From contig NW_003101655.1 of NCBI RefSeq assembly GCF_000003855.2, forward strand, positions 124,001 to 188,000: a DNA stretch of 64,000 bases. The letters run 5' to 3'. This document shows, piece by piece, positions 1 through 11,415 of this stretch (positions are counted from its first letter, which is position 1; each line of letters begins with the position of its first letter). Position numbers and translations under genes: made by a program. The notes beneath the pieces were generated by a model. That model was not told the origin of the DNA. It did no database searches and saw only the letters and a program-made list of their open reading frames with translations. This DNA comes from Blastomyces gilchristii SLH14081. Lineage: Eukaryota > Ascomycota > Eurotiomycetes > Onygenales > Ajellomycetaceae.

Positions 1-209
1 CAAACAAGGATCCCGGAGACTTACTGGAATCTGACTGGGAGGGTACGGTGATATCCTAATTAGATACGTCCCTTCATTTGCGTCGTAAAAGAAAATCTAT
101 CTAAGTCTAACCAACACTTTTTTTTTTTTACCAAATAGCTGTCTCAGTAGCCAACATTAACCACCCTTGTTTTAACTTCTATCGCTGAGTGAGATCTATG
201 TGCAACCTT
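1..209. other. 3' flank of the decarboxylase gene
   Basis: No coding signal. Sequence downstream of the decarboxylase stop on the minus strand, with a short T run near 118-129. Probably 3' UTR and intergenic DNA of normal composition. Confidence 0.5.
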
Positions 210-1065
210 TTAGTTTCGCAAGCTCTGTCCTTGCATCTTCTTGCGCTCTTCCGCCAACACTTCCTCAGTAACCTTGACCAAAACCTCGAATGCCTGGCGG
301 ACATACTTCTCTTGCGCCAGCGGATTCCCGCTCACGACCCGTATCACCGTATACCCACCAATCACCGAAGACGTCAGGAATAATTCGCCGCCGGCATTGA
401 TCTTTTCACAAACCTTCTGAGTAAGGGCCTGCGTCGAAATGGTTGACGTGTCCTTTGACCCTACTGTCTTGGCCACCCCGTCGTTCAAACCGGACGTGCC
501 ATTAGTCAAAGATGCAGTCGAAGCGGGGGAGGCCTCATCCAGGCCTCTAACCCTTACCGTGGTCAATCCGATCGAAGGCCCTGTGACTATCTCGAATAGA
601 TCCGGTCGCGTTTTAGTGAGGTTGGAGAAGACGACGCCGTTCTTTATGCCCTTGCGGATATGCGCTTTCATGCCAGATAGCCCGTAGGTGCGCATGACGA
701 ACCAGACCTTGAGTGCGCGGAAGCGTCGGCCCAGTGGGATGCCCCAGTTGCGGAAGTCTGTCACGGGCGTGGTGAGGCTGCTGGGATTCCGCAGGTAGGC
801 AGGGGTTATGTCCAGAGCGTTGGTGAGGTGGATGGAGTTGGAGACATAGAGTAAACTATAGTTGGTGACAAAAGGGTGTGGGCGTTAGCACTGTGGCAGA
901 CATGAGGGAGAGAGGAGAGTATGAAGCAATATGTAAAGAACATATTTTCTTTTTCTTTCTTCTTTTTTTCTTTTCTTTTTTTTCTTTTCTTTTCTTTTTC
1001 TTTTTTTCTTTTTCTTTTTTTCTTTTTTTCTTTTCTTTTGCTTTTGCTTTTTCTTTTTTCTTTTT

Positions 1066-1122
<57 letters not shown>

Positions 1123-2076
1123 GAAGAAAGCAGCAAAAGGGAAAAAAACATTACCTGGCGTCGAAGTTAACTAAGAGCCACTTGGACAGATTCACCATGA
1201 AGCTATCCACTCCCTCCGCAAACTCCTGCGCAATGTGCTGCCATTCCTCTGTCACGAGCGCGGAACCGGCATACGCACCATCGATATGGACCCATATCTT
1301 CTGCCATGCCTCCTTCTCCTTCAGCACCGCCTTGATCTCCGAAAACCGATCAATGGCGCAGGAATTAGTAGTGCCCATCGTGGCAGTCAGGTAGAACGGC
1401 TCCAGGCCCTCGCGCTCACACTGCTCTAGCATCTTGCGCAATCCATCCCCCGTCATGGCTAGACCATCCTCCAGCCGTGTGGGGATAGCGCGGTACCGCA
1501 CCCCGGCAATCCGCGCACCTTTCGCCGTGCAACTGTGCGTCTGGTCAGTGCCCACCGCCACAAGCCGCGTCCGCAGCTCCATGGTCCGATCTTCCCACTC
1601 CGGGGTGCCCTCCACCAACCCCTCGGCCAGCGCCTTGTCCCTCACATGTCTTTCCCGAGCGGCAACGATGACGGTCGCAACGATCTCGCTTGCGGTGCCC
1701 TGAATAGTTCCCCCGCCGGTACTCTTCCCTGACTTCGACGACGCAGCGCTGAGGAAGCAATCCGGCAACCCGAGCGCCTGCGCCATCCAGTCCATGACGA
1801 TGATTTCCAGCTCCGTGCACGCGGGCGAGCACAGCCAGTTGAACCGCCGGCAGCGGTGAAGGCTGCTGAGTACAGTTCGCCGAGGATGGAAGGGTACGTC
1901 ACGCCTGCAGGGAAAGTAGGCCATGAACTTTGGGGACTGCCATTGGTCAGCCCGGGCATGATTTTGGACTCGATGTCCGGGTGGATTTTGCTCCATGGCT
2001 CCGGGTCGTTGGGGGCCGATGTGGGCATGAGCGGACGGAGTACCCAGGCTCTATGCTGGGGACGACTCTTTTCGAG
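210..2076 (-). CDS. Pyridoxal-phosphate-dependent aromatic amino acid decarboxylase, 5'-incomplete and frameshifted
   Basis: Group II PLP decarboxylase (aromatic-L-amino-acid/tyrosine decarboxylase family), a cytosolic enzyme type that removes the carboxyl group of aromatic amino acids. Exon 1155-2076 carries, in order, EPGYSVR, HPDIESKIMPGLT, SPACTELE, GGGTIQGTASE, TDQTHS (ring-stacking His), MGTTNSCAID, HIDGAYAG (cofactor Asp) and NLSKW (Schiff-base Lys). A GT-AG intron (1154-856) joins NFDA to exon 210-855, which carries LYVSNS, LTNALDITPAYLRN and IPLGRRFRALKVW and ends at a stop at 210-212. The reading frame shifts near 2028, 1944, 1911 and 1846, all within about 180 bp of the assembly gap, so the gene is either a pseudogene or badly sequenced there. 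The N-terminus lies in the gap. Position before the catalytic Lys is Ser rather than the usual His. Substrate cannot be decided. Base composition is normal, unlike the flanking repeats. Confidence 0.88.
856..1154 (-). other. Intron of the decarboxylase gene
   Basis: Sense-strand donor GTAATG follows GCCAG at 1155, and acceptor CTATAG ends at 856. Splicing joins phase 2 and restores the family motif NFDAS followed by LLYVSN. At 299 bp it is longer than a typical fungal intron because most of it is a purine tract on the sense strand. Confidence 0.8.
948..1121 (+). repeat. Polypyrimidine tract with a 54-T homopolymer
   Basis: Plus-strand run of CTTTT-like units from about 948, ending in an uninterrupted run of T from 1068 to 1121. 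It lies wholly inside the decarboxylase intron. The exact length is likely to be unreliable in any assembly. Confidence 0.9.
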
Positions 2077-2546
2077 NNNNNNNNNNNNNNNNNNNNNNNN
2101 NNNNNNNNNNNNNNNNNNNNNNNNNNNNNNNNNNNNNNNNNNNNNNNNNNNNNNNNNNNNNNNNNNNNNNNNNNNNNNNNNNNNNNNNNNNNNNNNNNNN
2201 NNNNNNNNNNNNNNNNNNNNNNNNNNNNNNNNNNNNNNNNNNNNNNNNNNNNNNNNNNNNNNNNNNNNNNNNNNNNNNNNNNNNNNNNNNNNNNNNNNNN
2301 NNNNNNNNNNNNNNNNNNNNNNNNNNNNNNNNNNNNNNNNNNNNNNNNNNNNNNNNNNNNNNNNNNNNNNNNNNNNNNNNNNNNNNNNNNNNNNNNNNNN
2401 NNNNNNNNNNNNNNNNNNNNNNNNNNNNNNNNNNNNNNNNNNNNNNNNNNNNNNNNNNNNNNNNNNNNNNNNNNNNNNNNNNNNNNNNNNNNNNNNNNNN
2501 NNNNNNNNNNNNNNNNNNNNNNNNNNNNNNNNNNNNNNNNNNNNNN
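2077..2546. other. Assembly gap (470 N)
   Basis: All bases are N. It removes the 5' end and promoter of the decarboxylase gene. Translations reaching across it are meaningless. Confidence 1.
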
Positions 2547-2720
2547 TGATGAAGTTGAATATACTATCTCCTAATAATAGAGATACAAGATAGCGGGTGG
2601 GGCCGCGAGTACCCTGGCATTGATTGATAGAAGTAAATTCGGCCAGACGGACCGTGTTTGAGTTGTTGAGAGCTCCACCTGTAAAAACTTATTCAAGAAA
2701 TAAAAAAAAAAAAAAAAATT
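2547..2720. other. Boundary between normal-composition DNA and the AT-rich block
   Basis: Up to about 2690 the sequence still has CpG and GG/CC (for example gcgggtggggccgcgag at 2594-2610). A run of A at about 2702-2718 follows, then composition drops to extreme AT. No gene is recognised. Confidence 0.6.
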
Positions 2721-3050
2721 CTTACATTCAGTCTGTTATTCTAACTTTTTTTTCTCTTTACTAAATTTCAACACTGTAATTAAACTGAATAGTGAGAGAT
2801 TATAACTGTAATAGAGAAAATTAAAAATATAAAAAAATATATATATAATTAAATTAATTAATATAATATTATTTTATAAAAAATTATAGTATTAAAGAAA
2901 TCAGATTTGTAATATAATATAAATAAAATTAAATGTTTTTTTATTCAATTATACTTATAAACTATAAAATTATATTAATATTATAAGTGTATTTATTATT
3001 TATATTAAATAAAAACTATTAATATTTTAATATATAAGTATTTAAAAATT
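2721..3050. other. Extremely AT-rich stretch, no gene
   Basis: Almost pure A/T with very rare G or C. It precedes the recognisable part of LINE copy A and may be the same LINE decayed beyond recognition, but I could not align it with confidence. Confidence 0.4.
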
Positions 3051-3199
3051 AATTCACTAACAAACTAAGAAAATAAACTGAATTAAAATAAATATCTTAA
3101 TTAAAATGAAAACAATTCTTTAAAAGAAAACATTTTCACAATTATACAGACTATATTTATTAATTAAAAATCAATTTCCTTCTTTAGATATTAAGAAAA

Positions 3200-3442
3200 T
3201 TGAACATGAAAAAATATATTCAGAGAAAAAAGCTGAAATCTTTCATAAATATACAAATAAATATACTGTTTAAAGAGAAAGAATATAAACAATATTTGAA
3301 AAAGATTTTTATAATTAGTATAAAAGAATTAATCTTAATTTATTCAGATAACTTAAAAAATAAAAATAAGAATTTGAATAAATTAAATGCAGGTATTATT
3401 TATACTGAAGATAATATAAGATTTAAAAAGTTTAAACAGTAA
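3200..3442 (+). pseudogene. LINE RNase H domain fragment
   Basis: An 80-codon open stretch aligns with the RNase H domain of LINE copy B: shared blocks are LFKEKEYKQ, ILIYSD and IYTEDNI versus AYTEDSI. ILIYSD holds the first RNase H catalytic Asp. The domain continues after the Gypsy-1 insertion at 11416. This is a fragment of a non-LTR retrotransposon polyprotein, not a host gene. Confidence 0.7.
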
Positions 3443-3507
3443 ATGTAAAGTTTTTATTACTGAATTATTTACAATAATAAAAGCTTTTAAGTAGATTGAA
3501 TTATAAT

Positions 3508-3771
3508 TGTTATACTGAATAGATCAGTATTAATATATAGATCTTATATAATAAAAGTAAAAAATATTAAAGAAGAAGAAAAAGAGAAAGTATAGAAATC
3601 AATGATTAAAGTGAATATTTATATATATACAAGATAAAGCTTCAGAATGAAAGAATAGAAATTTCATAAGTTCTTTAATCAGAGATCAGTGACTGAGAAT
3701 CAGAGCTTTAGTAGAAATCTATAAAGTGTAATAAAATAGTCTATATAATTAATTAGATATAGTCTGTCACA
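3508..3771 (-). repeat. Gypsy-1A 3' LTR
   Basis: Starts TGT with a small deletion and ends ctgtcaca. It aligns along its length with the Gypsy-1 LTRs at 40531 and 45868. The adjoining internal DNA reads as a purine tract on the minus strand, as expected next to a 3' LTR. Confidence 0.85.
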
Positions 3772-3809
3772 TTAACTCTCTCTTTTCAGAAGTGAGATTG
3801 TATGTAGTT

Positions 3810-4315
3810 TAGACTAACTATGTAATCATGTCTGAGATCAGAATTAGAATATTTGATAATCTTATTATCCATTTAACTGATCTTATTACACAGTTTTAAG
3901 ATTAGATAGTAGTCTTATACTGTCTCAGTGAAACTTACTGTCTACTCTTATTACATTTTTCAAATAAGATTATAATTTTCACTTCTTAATTTAAATTCTT
4001 TTTATTGCTTTAAATGACTTTAAATCTTATTTGAGTATTATCAAAAAGTGTTACTTTTTAAAAAATTAAAAATAGTCTAAAAAAAACCTTAAAATGTCTA
4101 AAAATAGTAACTTTATACTAAGAATAAGACTAAATAAAATTAAATGAGCTCACTTTCTCATTTTTTCTAAGTCATAGTCTTATTTTGAGAGCTGATAAAT
4201 AGTCACTTTGTATGTTTTTTTAATAATTAATCTCAGTAGAATTCATGTCAAGAAATATATAAGATCAGATTAAATGAGATTAAATGTAAAATTCATAATC
4301 TCAGCAGTCAGTCTA
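3810..4315 (-). mobile_element. MITE-like element M1 (506-bp hAT-like family)
   Basis: Begins tagactaac and ends gtcagtcta. The 8-bp duplication atgtagtt / gtgtagtt (one transition apart) flanks it. No coding capacity. Inserted in Gypsy-1A just inside its 3' LTR. Confidence 0.85.
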
Positions 4316-4422
4316 GTGTAGTTCTCATCAGTTAAGAGCTGCTGTTTTAGATAATACAGAGCTCAGAGTTCAGATCAGATAATTATAACTAACTTATTTC
4401 ATAAGATATTATCAGCTGCAGC

Positions 4423-5441
4423 TAGACTGACTGTCAGAACTATGAATTTCACATTTAATCTCATTTAATCTGATCTCATACATTTCTTAGTGTGAATTCT
4501 GCTGGGACTAATCATTAAAAAAACATGCAAAGTGACTATATATCAAATCTCAAAATGAAATCATGACTTAGAAAAAATAAGAAAGTGGTCTCATTTAATC
4601 TCATTTAGTTTCATTCTTGACATAAAGTTACTATTTTTAAACATTTTAAGGTTTTTTTTAGCCTATTTTTAATTTTTTAAAAAGTAACACTTTTTGATAA
4701 TACTCAAATGAGATTTAAAGTCATTTAAAGCAATAAAAATAATTTAAATTAAGAAGTGAAAATTATAATCTCATTTGAAAAATGTGATAAGAGTAGACAG
4801 TAAGTCTTACTGAGATAGTATGAGATCACTATATAATCTTAAAACTATGTAATGAAATCAGTCAAATTGATAATAAGACTATCAAATATTCTGATTCTAA
4901 TCTCAGACTAGACTGATCATGTGACCGTGTCTGAAACCAGAATCAGATTTTTTAATAGTTTCATTATCAATTTGACTGATGTCATTACATGGTTTTAACA
5001 TTAGATAGTAGTTTCATACTGTCTCAGTGAAACTTACTGTCTACTCTTATCACATTTTTCAAATGAGATTATGATTTTCACTTCTCAATTTAAATTATTT
5101 TTATTACTTTAAATGACTTTAAATCTCATTTAAGTGTTATCAAAAAGTATTACTTTTTAAAAAATTAAAAATAGTCTAAAAAAACCTTAAAATATCTAAA
5201 AATAGTAACTTTATTTCAAGAATGAGACTAAATGAAATCAAATAAGATCACTTTCTCATTTTTTTCAAGTCATGATTTCATTTTAAAATCTGATATATAG
5301 TTACTTTGTATGTTTTTTTAATGACTAGTCCCAGCGGGATTCATGTCAAGAAATGTATGAGATCAGATCAAATGAGATCAAATATGAAATTCATGGTCTC
5401 AGCGGCCAGTCTATCTCAGACACGGTCACACGGTCAGTCTA
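4423..5441 (+). mobile_element. MITE-like element M2, interrupted by M3
   Basis: Starts tagactgactg and its last 20 bp (5422-5441) end ggtcagtcta after the interruption. The perfect 8-bp duplication GCTGCAGC lies at 4415-4422 and 5442-5449. Removing M3 and one duplicated copy gives the standard 506 bp. Opposite orientation to M1. Confidence 0.88.
4909..5413 (-). mobile_element. MITE-like element M3, nested in M2
   Basis: A 505-bp copy inserted near the right end of M2. The perfect 8-bp duplication TCTCAGAC (4901-4908 and 5414-5421) is M2 sequence. This shows that transposition took place after M2 was resident. Confidence 0.9.
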
Positions 5442-7689
5442 GCTGCAGCTGCAGAGTCTCTTATTAAGAATATCTTTAATCTCTTATTTAAGTTCATTAT
5501 CTTCTTCTATAATCTCTGATGACTGTCAGTTGAAAGTCAGTTAAAAAGAGAATGAGTCAGTAATAGTGTGATAAAGTAAGCTTATATAAAAGACATTATG
5601 AATTTCTGATAATATATCAAGATAATAGTTATAACTGTCTAGAACTTCTATCACTTTGTATTTAGTATAACAGTAATTCAATGTATGAGATGAGTGTATA
5701 ATCTATATATTCTTAAGATTTAATTATATTAGATCTTCTATCTTATATTACTCAGTGAAGTCTTGATAAATATTAATTTAATTTTCTTAATTTTATTTAG
5801 TGCTTGTTATGAAGACTTCTGTTCAGTCATGAATATTCAAGAGCTTTATTACTATATTATCAGTGATCTGAATCAGACTGCAGAGATTCAGTGTGAAATG
5901 TATAATCTCTAGAAGATTCAATATCTTTATATAATAACTGTGTATAAGAAAGAATAAGCTTATATCTGTTGAAATAACATTCTAATCATTGATAGCAATC
6001 TCTGTATATAGAAGAAGGTCATATCAAGCATCTTATAAATAATTATAGAACTTATAAAGATAGTTCTTTATAGTCTGAATTATTCATTCTGATATATTAT
6101 CAGTCTCAGAGTGATAAAGAGTTAATAAATAATACATAATATTGAGAACTTGATAGATTTTTATTCAGAGAGTACTTATAAATTAACAGCTCTGATCAGA
6201 TACTATAGATCTCAGTAAGTTATATATCTGATAGAATGAACTCTGTAAGAAAACTTCAGTGACTTATTTAATATTTCTTTTATTACAAGATTTCAATATT
6301 ACATCTTTACTCAATCAGTCAATAATAATCAGAATGTTCTTACAACTCTTACTCTTAGAGAGATTAATAGTAAAGTTAATTACTATATCTTATCAGATTC
6401 TATCAGAGATATTAAGTGATTTCAGTAGATCTTTTCTATAGTTCTTTTATAAGATAATAGAAGAATAATAATTACAGTTTCAGATAAAATATCTGATACT
6501 GTTTAATATCTCAGATCAGTAGAACTCTTAAGAGATTATTTAATATAGTTGTTCACAATCTGAATAATCAGTTATATATAAATCATATATCTCTTGTATT
6601 ATCTGAGTATATAAGAGTTCAGACTGAGAGACTCAGTATTATTCACAGAATTGCAGAGTGTTATTATTATTGATTAAGTATTCTGAGATATTGATTCTTA
6701 TACATAGTTCTGAGAGAAATCAGAGTGCTTCTTGATATACTGCTTTAATAAGCACTTGAAGAAGTTCATCAGTTTAAGCTGCTGTATATCATAATTCATT
6801 CAGTATAGATTTAAGAGAAGAGAGTGTTCTAATCAGAGAAGTATATATAGTGTTATGAGTTATTTTATTATAATTAACTAGTATTTTCAGATTCAAAAGT
6901 CAGTACTCTCAGTTTATTCAGTGAGTGTCTGTTACATTGAAAGATATATCTTACTCTTATTATAAGAGAGTATCTGTTATCAAGTTCTGACTGTCAGAGT
7001 GATAGTGTATAGTGAAATAAAAACCGCTTAATAGCTCAGATTATCACATCTGTTCTTTAGTAAGCTTATAAGTGATTGTGAAATACTTGAGATTCTTATA
7101 ATCTGTGATTATCTCAAATTTGAAGACACTTCAGAGTTCAGAGCCTCATTCTTCTAGACAGTGTATAATTATGAGAAGTTTCTTATTATAAATGTTGTAA
7201 TTATATTCAACAGAACTCAGTTTCTTAGATATAAAGATGTATAATTATAAGATATCTTCATTATTATATTATAATATAGCTTCTTCTATAATATAGCTAA
7301 AGAAATTGACTTTAATAACTATCTTATGATTTAGATTAAATATTATTAGTAGAGAGATATTAATAAATATCTTCTTTATCTGTGTGAATACAGCTTCAGT
7401 ATCTACTAACTATTAAAATACTGAATTCTTCTTAGTGAGTTCTGTGAGCAGTCTAGTAATATCTGAGAAATTCTGTATAAATTACTGATAGATGTTAGTA
7501 AATCTGATGAAGCTTTATACATCTTTCACAGTGTGCAGAATCTCTTATTCAAGAATAGCAGAGATCTTCTCAGAATTCATTCAGATTCTCTTATTAGCTT
7601 CTATAATAAAATCTAAATATTTTATACTCTTAACTTTAAAATTACACTTATCTATATCTATCAGTAGTTCTGCTTCTTATAGTTATTAT

Positions 7690-7960
7690 AATACTCTTTA
7701 CATGTGTTCTTAATATTCTTTTCTGAACTTATGAGTGAAGATGAGAATATTATTGAAATAAGCAGATACAAACTTATTAAGAAAATCTTGAAGTACTCAG
7801 TTAATATACTTCTGAAATGTACTGAGAGTGTTAGTCAGTTCAAAGAATGTGACTACTTATTCAAAGAGATCATATTATATTTAGAATACTATAAGTCATT
7901 CATCTTCTTCAGTAATATAAATCTTATGAAACATGATAATAATATCTAGCTTTATAAATT
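7690..7960 (-). pseudogene. Gypsy-1A reverse transcriptase remnant
   Basis: Read on the minus strand, this stretch matches the copy C reverse transcriptase around its catalytic box. The YLDDILIF-type motif is changed here so that both Asp positions read Asn (Asp to Asn, G-to-A). Multiple stops surround it. It is part of a decayed Gypsy polyprotein. Confidence 0.65.
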
Positions 7961-8597
7961 ATTGAGCTCACTTAATATATACCAGAGTTTCATTGATGAG
8001 AGATAAGAGATAATATATCAATCTGTTCAGTTCTTAATAGTTTACACAGAATTGAAGTTCTTCATCTGATTTCTTCGCAAAGAGAATAGAAGCTGCAGCA
8101 GAAGAGTTATCAATATATATAAATCTCTTATTCAGCAGATTATTAAATGTCTTCTTCTGAAGAAGAAGTTCATCTTAAGATATACTATAAAGAGAGTCTT
8201 ATAGTGATTCATAATTCTTATTATTCTTCTTTTCTAACTTAATACTATGATTCACTTCTGAGTTCTGTAAGAACAGTAGATTTGTAATATTATCTTATTG
8301 AAAGATATCTAGATATTCATAATATTATTGAAGAAGTTTTATATGAGAATCTGTTATTGTAACACAGAATAACTTTTCTAGAGCTTTTTTAATATTAATC
8401 AGACTGATAAAGTAGATTGTTATATAATTTCACTATCAGTGACTTCATCAGAAGCTCTTTCAGAGCATTTTATATGTATTAACAGAGATCTGTGTAAGAT
8501 TTATAGTCTTGTGAACATTCTCTTCATGAATTCAATTATTATTAGAGAATATTAAACTTCTGTTTCAAGCATTCAATAAGATGTCTTATTCAGATAG

Positions 8598-8891
8598 TTA
8601 TATAAGTTCTAGTATAAAATTATAGTTAAGATTATTAATTTTATATATATAAGTATCTTCATATTGATATTCTCTGACCTCTATATTTAATTTCATTATG
8701 TAACAGATACAAACATTTTTAAAGTCATCAAATTCTGTGAGAAGTTGAGATTTTGATAAGAGAATACACTGAAGATTGCAGTGTCTTACAACTGAAGATT
8801 TAATTATTGCATAGTAATATAGACTGCTGTCTATCATGACTTTCATATTATATATATTATTTATTACAGTAGATATAAGAATTATATTCAT
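8598..8891 (-). pseudogene. Gypsy-1A aspartic protease-like domain
   Basis: A 97-residue open stretch carrying MIDS (the Asp-Ser/Thr-Gly position, here IDSSLYYYA), SQLLTEFDD and a YKINNLNYNFIL block, typical of the retropepsin-like domain of fungal Gypsy elements. It aligns throughout with 44149-44448 in copy C. It lies between the zinc-knuckle region and the reverse transcriptase. The glycine of the D-S/T-G triad is missing, as in copy C. Confidence 0.7.
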
Positions 8892-8921
8892 TATTATTTT
8901 CTCTTTAAATTATTATTATCT

Positions 8922-9196
8922 ATTTAATGTGTCTATCTTTAAGACTGTGTTCTCTTTTCTTTCCTCATGATATTGTCAAATGGTTTCAAAGTATCAGAAG
9001 ATGTTAAAATACTGCAATTTGTAAATAGTTTTTATATTCTGAGCTGAAATTTTCTGATTTTGCATATCTGAAATTGATGAATGTATAATAGTTAACTTTA
9101 CAGATATAGGAAAAACTCTGAGAACTAAAAGTTCTCAGGTAGATGTCATAGTCTCTGACTGCATACATCTATAATTGAAGAATAATAATAATAATA
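8922..9196 (+). mobile_element. 5'-truncated LINE tail F1
   Basis: 275 bp matching the 3' end of LINE copy B (57140-56836, minus), ending in an (AAT)n tail. Duplication attattatct flanks it (8912-8921 and 9197-9206; the edge is ambiguous by the AAT repeat). The unoccupied site is visible in Gypsy-1B near 14615. A dead-on-arrival insertion in Gypsy-1A. Confidence 0.8.
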
Positions 9197-10084
9197 ATTA
9201 TTATCTGACCTCTTTAAGCTTCTGCTTGCAAGTTTGAGTAGAAGTTAATCTTTTCTCTGTTTCATTGAGATGTTCTCATAGTTATCTTCTGAATCTTTCT
9301 CTAATATAATGTGATTGATATAAACTGTCAGTGTTGATCTTTCTCTTAAGTGAGAAGACATGTAGATTGATTAGTAGTTAAAAGCAATATATTCTGATCA
9401 GTTACAGTTAATACACACTTCTTATTAACATTAATCAGCAACTTCTTCAGAAGCAATTTCAGAGACTTGAAAGCTTGTTTAGACAGCAGAGATTCTTGTT
9501 TATACATAGATATTTAAGTCTATTCAATTCATGTCATCTGCATTATTATTATTTTTTGATGCAGATGTATGAGTGACTAAGATATAATATCTTCTGCTAC
9601 TATTCTCTATACTCTTAAGCTTGATAAGATAGTTATTCAATGTCTGAAGTTATATACAGAAGTCTTTATAAGTCTGGTCTTTATCTACACTTATAAGAAC
9701 TTGTAAAAGTTTGAAAGTTAGTATCTTTTTAAGCATACTAATCTTTATTCAATTCTGTCAAAATTGATTACCTGCTTCTAAGATCTTAGTGTTAAAGTCA
9801 GAGATAAATGTTGTAAGAGAAGTATTTCTCTATTAAATACTCTGTAATTAATCTAATACTTTCTGCTGCATAGCAGTGTCTCTGAACAGAATATCAAGAT
9901 ATCTAATAATGTTATCAGATTCAGATGTATATAACACTGATTCATATGCTTTTATTCATGAATGAAATTTCTGTTTCATATGATCTTTCAATTGATTATT
10001 GATATATCAATCTTGATTAGTTAATGAACTGATAACATCTTTATCTACACTTAGTTTCACAAGTATTTTCAATCTTCATGATGA

Positions 10085-10590
10085 TAGACTGGCCGCCGGA
10101 ATCATGAATTTCACGTTTGATCTCATTTGGTCTGGTCTCATACATTTCTTGGCGTGAATCCTGCTGAGACTAGTCATTAAAAAAACATGCAAAGTGACTA
10201 TATATCAGATCTTAAAATGGAACCATGACTTGAAAAAAATGAGAAAGTGATCTTATTTGATCTCATTTAGTCTTATTCTTGACATAAAGTTACTATTTTT
10301 AGACATTTTAAAGTTTTTTTTAGACTATTTTTAATTTTTTAAAAAGTAAGACTTTTTGATAATGCTTAAATGAGATTTAAAGTCATTTAAAGTAATAAAA
10401 ATAATTTAAATTGAGAAGTGAAAATCATGATCTTATTTGAAAAATGTGATAAGAGTAGACAGTAAGTCTCACTGAGACAGTATGAAACTACTATCTAATA
10501 TTAAAACTGTGTAATGGAATCAGTTGAATTGATAATGAGACTATCAAAAAATCTGATCCTGGTCTCAGACACGGTCACACAGTCAGCCTA
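10085..10590 (+). mobile_element. MITE-like element M4
   Basis: 506 bp, TAGACTGGCCG at the left end, cagccta at the right. Duplication catgatga / catgataa (one transition). The uninterrupted site is seen in Gypsy-1C near 45343, which confirms both ends. Confidence 0.9.
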
Positions 10591-11143
10591 CATGATAAAT
10601 AGAGAGTAAGATCAGAAGTATTGAAATATGTAAGAGTATTTAGATATTTCTTCAACACTTATATTATGTTTATATCTGATTCAGTCAGTGTTGAAATTAT
10701 CTATACAGAGGTTTTTAGTTAAGATAATTATTATATTAATGTTATTGAGTTGCATACATATCAGCTATTCATTACTATTGTAATTCTAACATTGCTTAAA
10801 GTCACTGTGATACTGTGTTTATGCTCATATTTGAGAGTTCTCTTATATTATTAGTAGATATAGCTATATTATTTATCAGATGTATGATATCTGTAAAATC
10901 AGAGAAAGTGTAATTATATGAATATCTTATATATCTAAGATGTCAGAACTCTCAGATCTTTCACTGACATTCTCTTGTAAAATCTTGTTATAAGATCAAA
11001 GTGACTGATGAGCAAGCTTCTATTTAGAGACTCAGTGTTTACTTAAGTGATTGTTTATTTCTTTATTTCTTACACATTGTTATATATTTAGATATCTCAA
11101 TAAGTAATTGTTTCTAATAAGAAGATAATGAACATTTTCTAAG

Positions 11144-11415
11144 TATAAGAGGTCTACACTGAATAGATCAGTATTACTATATAGATATTATATAATAAAA
11201 GTGAAAAACATTAGAGAAGAAGAAAAAGAGAAAGTGCAGAAATCAGCAATCAGAGTGAATATTTATATATGTATGAGATAAAGCTTCAGAGCAAAAGAAT
11301 AGAAATTTCATGAGTTCTTCAGCTAAGAATTGACAACTGAGAATCGAAGCTTTAGCAGAAATCTGTGAAGTGTAATGAAATAGTCTATATAATTGATCAG
11401 GCGCAGCACGTTACA
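11144..11415 (-). repeat. Gypsy-1A 5' LTR
   Basis: Starts tataagaggtctacac (TG changed to TA by one transition) and ends gcacgttaca. It is followed directly by the ATAAT duplication. Same family as 3508-3771. Confidence 0.85.

Larger units (their letters stand above)
3508..11415 (-). mobile_element. Gypsy-1 copy A, Ty3/Gypsy LTR retrotransposon with nested insertions
   Basis: Bounded by LTRs at 3508-3771 and 11144-11415 and by the direct 5-bp target duplication ATAAT (3503-3507 and 11416-11420). Coding sense is minus: protease at 8598-8891 and reverse transcriptase near 7740, in the same order as copy C. The interior holds MITE copies M1, M2 (with M3 inside) and M4 and a LINE tail, which explains its 7.9 kb against 5.65 kb for copy C. 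All reading frames are broken. The left LTR has lost about 8 bp just inside its TG terminus. Confidence 0.88.

Noticed and set aside
878..1394. Phe-rich open frames on the plus strand
   Set aside because: Produced by the poly-T tract in the decarboxylase intron.
1856..2593. Open frames spanning the N run
   Set aside because: Most of the codons are N; the real coding sense here is minus.
7704..7949. Plus-strand open frames within Gypsy-1 (7492-7949, 41793-41981, 42233-42415)
   Set aside because: They are complements of the minus-strand reverse transcriptase and integrase regions and are not preserved between copies.
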